Shown here in pieces: positions 6,333-6,934 of a DNA stretch of 6,934 nucleotides. The translations under genes and the position numbers were made by a program. The stretch spans positions 1 through 6,934 of the forward strand of contig JAEYRQ010000119.1 of the NCBI GenBank assembly GCA_023435545.1. The letters are read 5' to 3'. The notes below the pieces were generated by a model that made no database searches, was not told the DNA's origin, and was given only the letters and a program-made list of their open reading frames with translations. Every line of letters begins with the position of its first letter. Positions within the stretch are counted from its first letter, which is position 1. The DNA comes from Pseudomonadota bacterium (GTDB lineage: Bacteria > Pseudomonadota > Alphaproteobacteria > Rhizobiales > Tepidamorphaceae).

Positions 6333-6359
6333 GACCCTCGTTGCCCCATGGCGGATTTT
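6331..6359 (+). promoter_or_regulatory. Candidate promoter of the tetR gene
   Basis: TTGACC (6331-6336) matches five of six bases of the sigma70 -35 consensus. After a 17-base spacer comes GATTTT (6354-6359), a weak -10. Transcription would start near 6366, about 30 bases before ATG 6396, which favours that start over the in-frame ATG at 6348. No copy of the TAGACC/GGTCTA box is seen here, so direct autorepression at this promoter is not supported. Confidence 0.3.
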
Positions 6360-6395
6360 CGATGCTGGAGCATCACGATCCGCGGACAATTTCCA

Positions 6396-6934
6396 ATGAG
6401 CGAATCCACCAGGGCGCGCATGCTCGATGCGGGACTGAGCATGCTCCTGCGCCACGGCTACAACGATCTCGGCATCCAAGCGGTGCTGAAGGAAACGGGC
6501 ATGCCGAAGGGTTCATTTTATCATCACTTCGCCAGCAAGGAAGATTTCGCACTGCAGGTTGTCGATCGCTACATGGACGAGGTTCATAAAGGTCTCGACG
6601 CTTCACTCGGCGATCGTTCGCTTTCCCCGCTTGTCCGTGTTCGCAGGTTCTTCGAGATGACGCGCGACAAGTACCAGGAGGACGGCTATCTCGGATGCAT
6701 GCTCGGCGGGCTCGGTCAGGAGCTTTCGGGCGTCAGCCCGGTCTTCCAGGAGAGGATCGAGTCGTGTCTCGGCACCATTGCAGACCGCATTGCTTCTTGC
6801 CTGCAGGAAGCCCAGGCGAGCGGTGATTTGTCACCGGACGCCAATCCGCGCCATCTGGCGAACCTCATTGTCAATTGTTGGGAAGGCGCTGCGCTGCGCA
6901 GCCGCCTTCGCCGCGATCCGGCGCCACTCGACTC
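6396..6934 (+). CDS. TetR/AcrR-family transcriptional repressor, NemR-like (3' partial)
   Basis: A DNA-binding repressor; 179 codons are visible before the window ends with the frame still open. TetR proteins are usually 190-210 residues, so only a short C-terminal end is missing. The N-terminal helix-turn-helix domain spans about residues 5-50: TRARMLDAGLSMLLRHGY, LGIQAVLKETGMPKGSFYHH and FASKEDFALQVV, the hallmark TetR pattern. The ligand domain contains DGYLGCMLGGLGQEL, where Cys101 sits in the position of the redox-sensing cysteine of E. coli NemR (SGCLTVKLSAE). NemR responds to reactive chlorine, quinones and other electrophiles. Further cysteines are at about 124, 135 and 161. ATG 6396 fits the family length; an in-frame ATG at 6348 would add 16 unlike residues and lies inside the putative promoter. 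Its likely target is the operator at 5837-5852. Third-position GC is about 73% in the first 60 codons against about 95% for korB, hinting at a different origin. The inducer is unknown. Confidence 0.92.
   Translation, partial: MSESTRARMLDAGLSMLLRHGYNDLGIQAVLKETGMPKGSFYHHFASKEDFALQVVDRYMDEVHKGLDASLGDRSLSPLVRVRRFFEMTRDKYQEDGYLGCMLGGLGQELSGVSPVFQERIESCLGTIADRIASCLQEAQASGDLSPDANPRHLANLIVNCWEGAALRSRLRRDPAPLD

Noticed and set aside
6348..6395. In-frame ATG at 6348 as the tetR start
   Set aside because: There is no ribosome site, the extra 16 residues are unlike TetR N-termini, and it lies within the candidate promoter.
5408..6442. 344-codon antisense open frame across the gap and cupin gene
   Set aside because: It covers the cupin gene, its ribosome site and the operator on the opposite strand, and its translation shows no domain.
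1..6934. CRISPR arrays, tRNA/rRNA genes, insertion sequences, attachment sites
   Set aside because: No regularly spaced repeats, tRNA-like cloverleaf, transposase motifs or terminal inverted repeats were seen.

Overview
The window is GC-rich bacterial chromosomal DNA. Codon use (third positions almost all G/C in the central genes), a Liv-type branched-chain amino-acid transporter ATPase and a proteobacterial-style oxidoreductase cluster suggest an alphaproteobacterium or a similar high-GC proteobacterium. That assignment is inference. Every supported gene lies on the + strand.

Region 1 (1-518) is the 3' part of a LivF-like ABC ATPase whose N-terminus, with the Walker A motif, lies upstream of the window. 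A gap of about 150 bp follows, with no supported gene.

Region 2 (about 666-5487) is a tight three-gene operon. It encodes (a) a GltD-like FAD/NAD(P) flavoprotein with an N-terminal Fe-S domain and a C-terminal ferredoxin domain carrying two 4Fe-4S motifs, (b) a 2-oxoacid:acceptor oxidoreductase alpha subunit with a gamma domain fused at its N-terminus, and (c) the thiamine-diphosphate- and Fe-S-binding beta subunit. The genes overlap (4 or 13 nt, then 4 nt), so translation is probably coupled. Together they look like a self-contained 2-oxoacid:NAD(P)+ oxidoreductase. The alpha/beta pair would oxidatively decarboxylate a 2-oxoacid to acyl-CoA, and the flavoprotein would pass electrons to or from NAD(P) and ferredoxin. 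The closest characterised type I know is the three-subunit 2-oxoglutarate:NADP+ oxidoreductase (KorABC-like) of aromatic-degrading Azoarcus/Thauera. The substrate here cannot be read from sequence alone.

Region 3 (5488-5905) is a gap of about 420 bp with no convincing gene. It holds several short palindromes and, at 5837-5852, a striking operator-like inverted repeat, TAGACCGACCGGTCTA.

Region 4 (5906-6934) holds a small cupin protein gene and then a TetR-family repressor gene cut by the window end. The repressor resembles NemR, including a cysteine at the position of the NemR redox-sensing cysteine, and the operator upstream of the cupin matches the kind of box NemR-like repressors bind. This module has clearly lower third-position GC than the oxidoreductase operon and is probably a separate, independently regulated and possibly acquired electrophile/redox-responsive unit.
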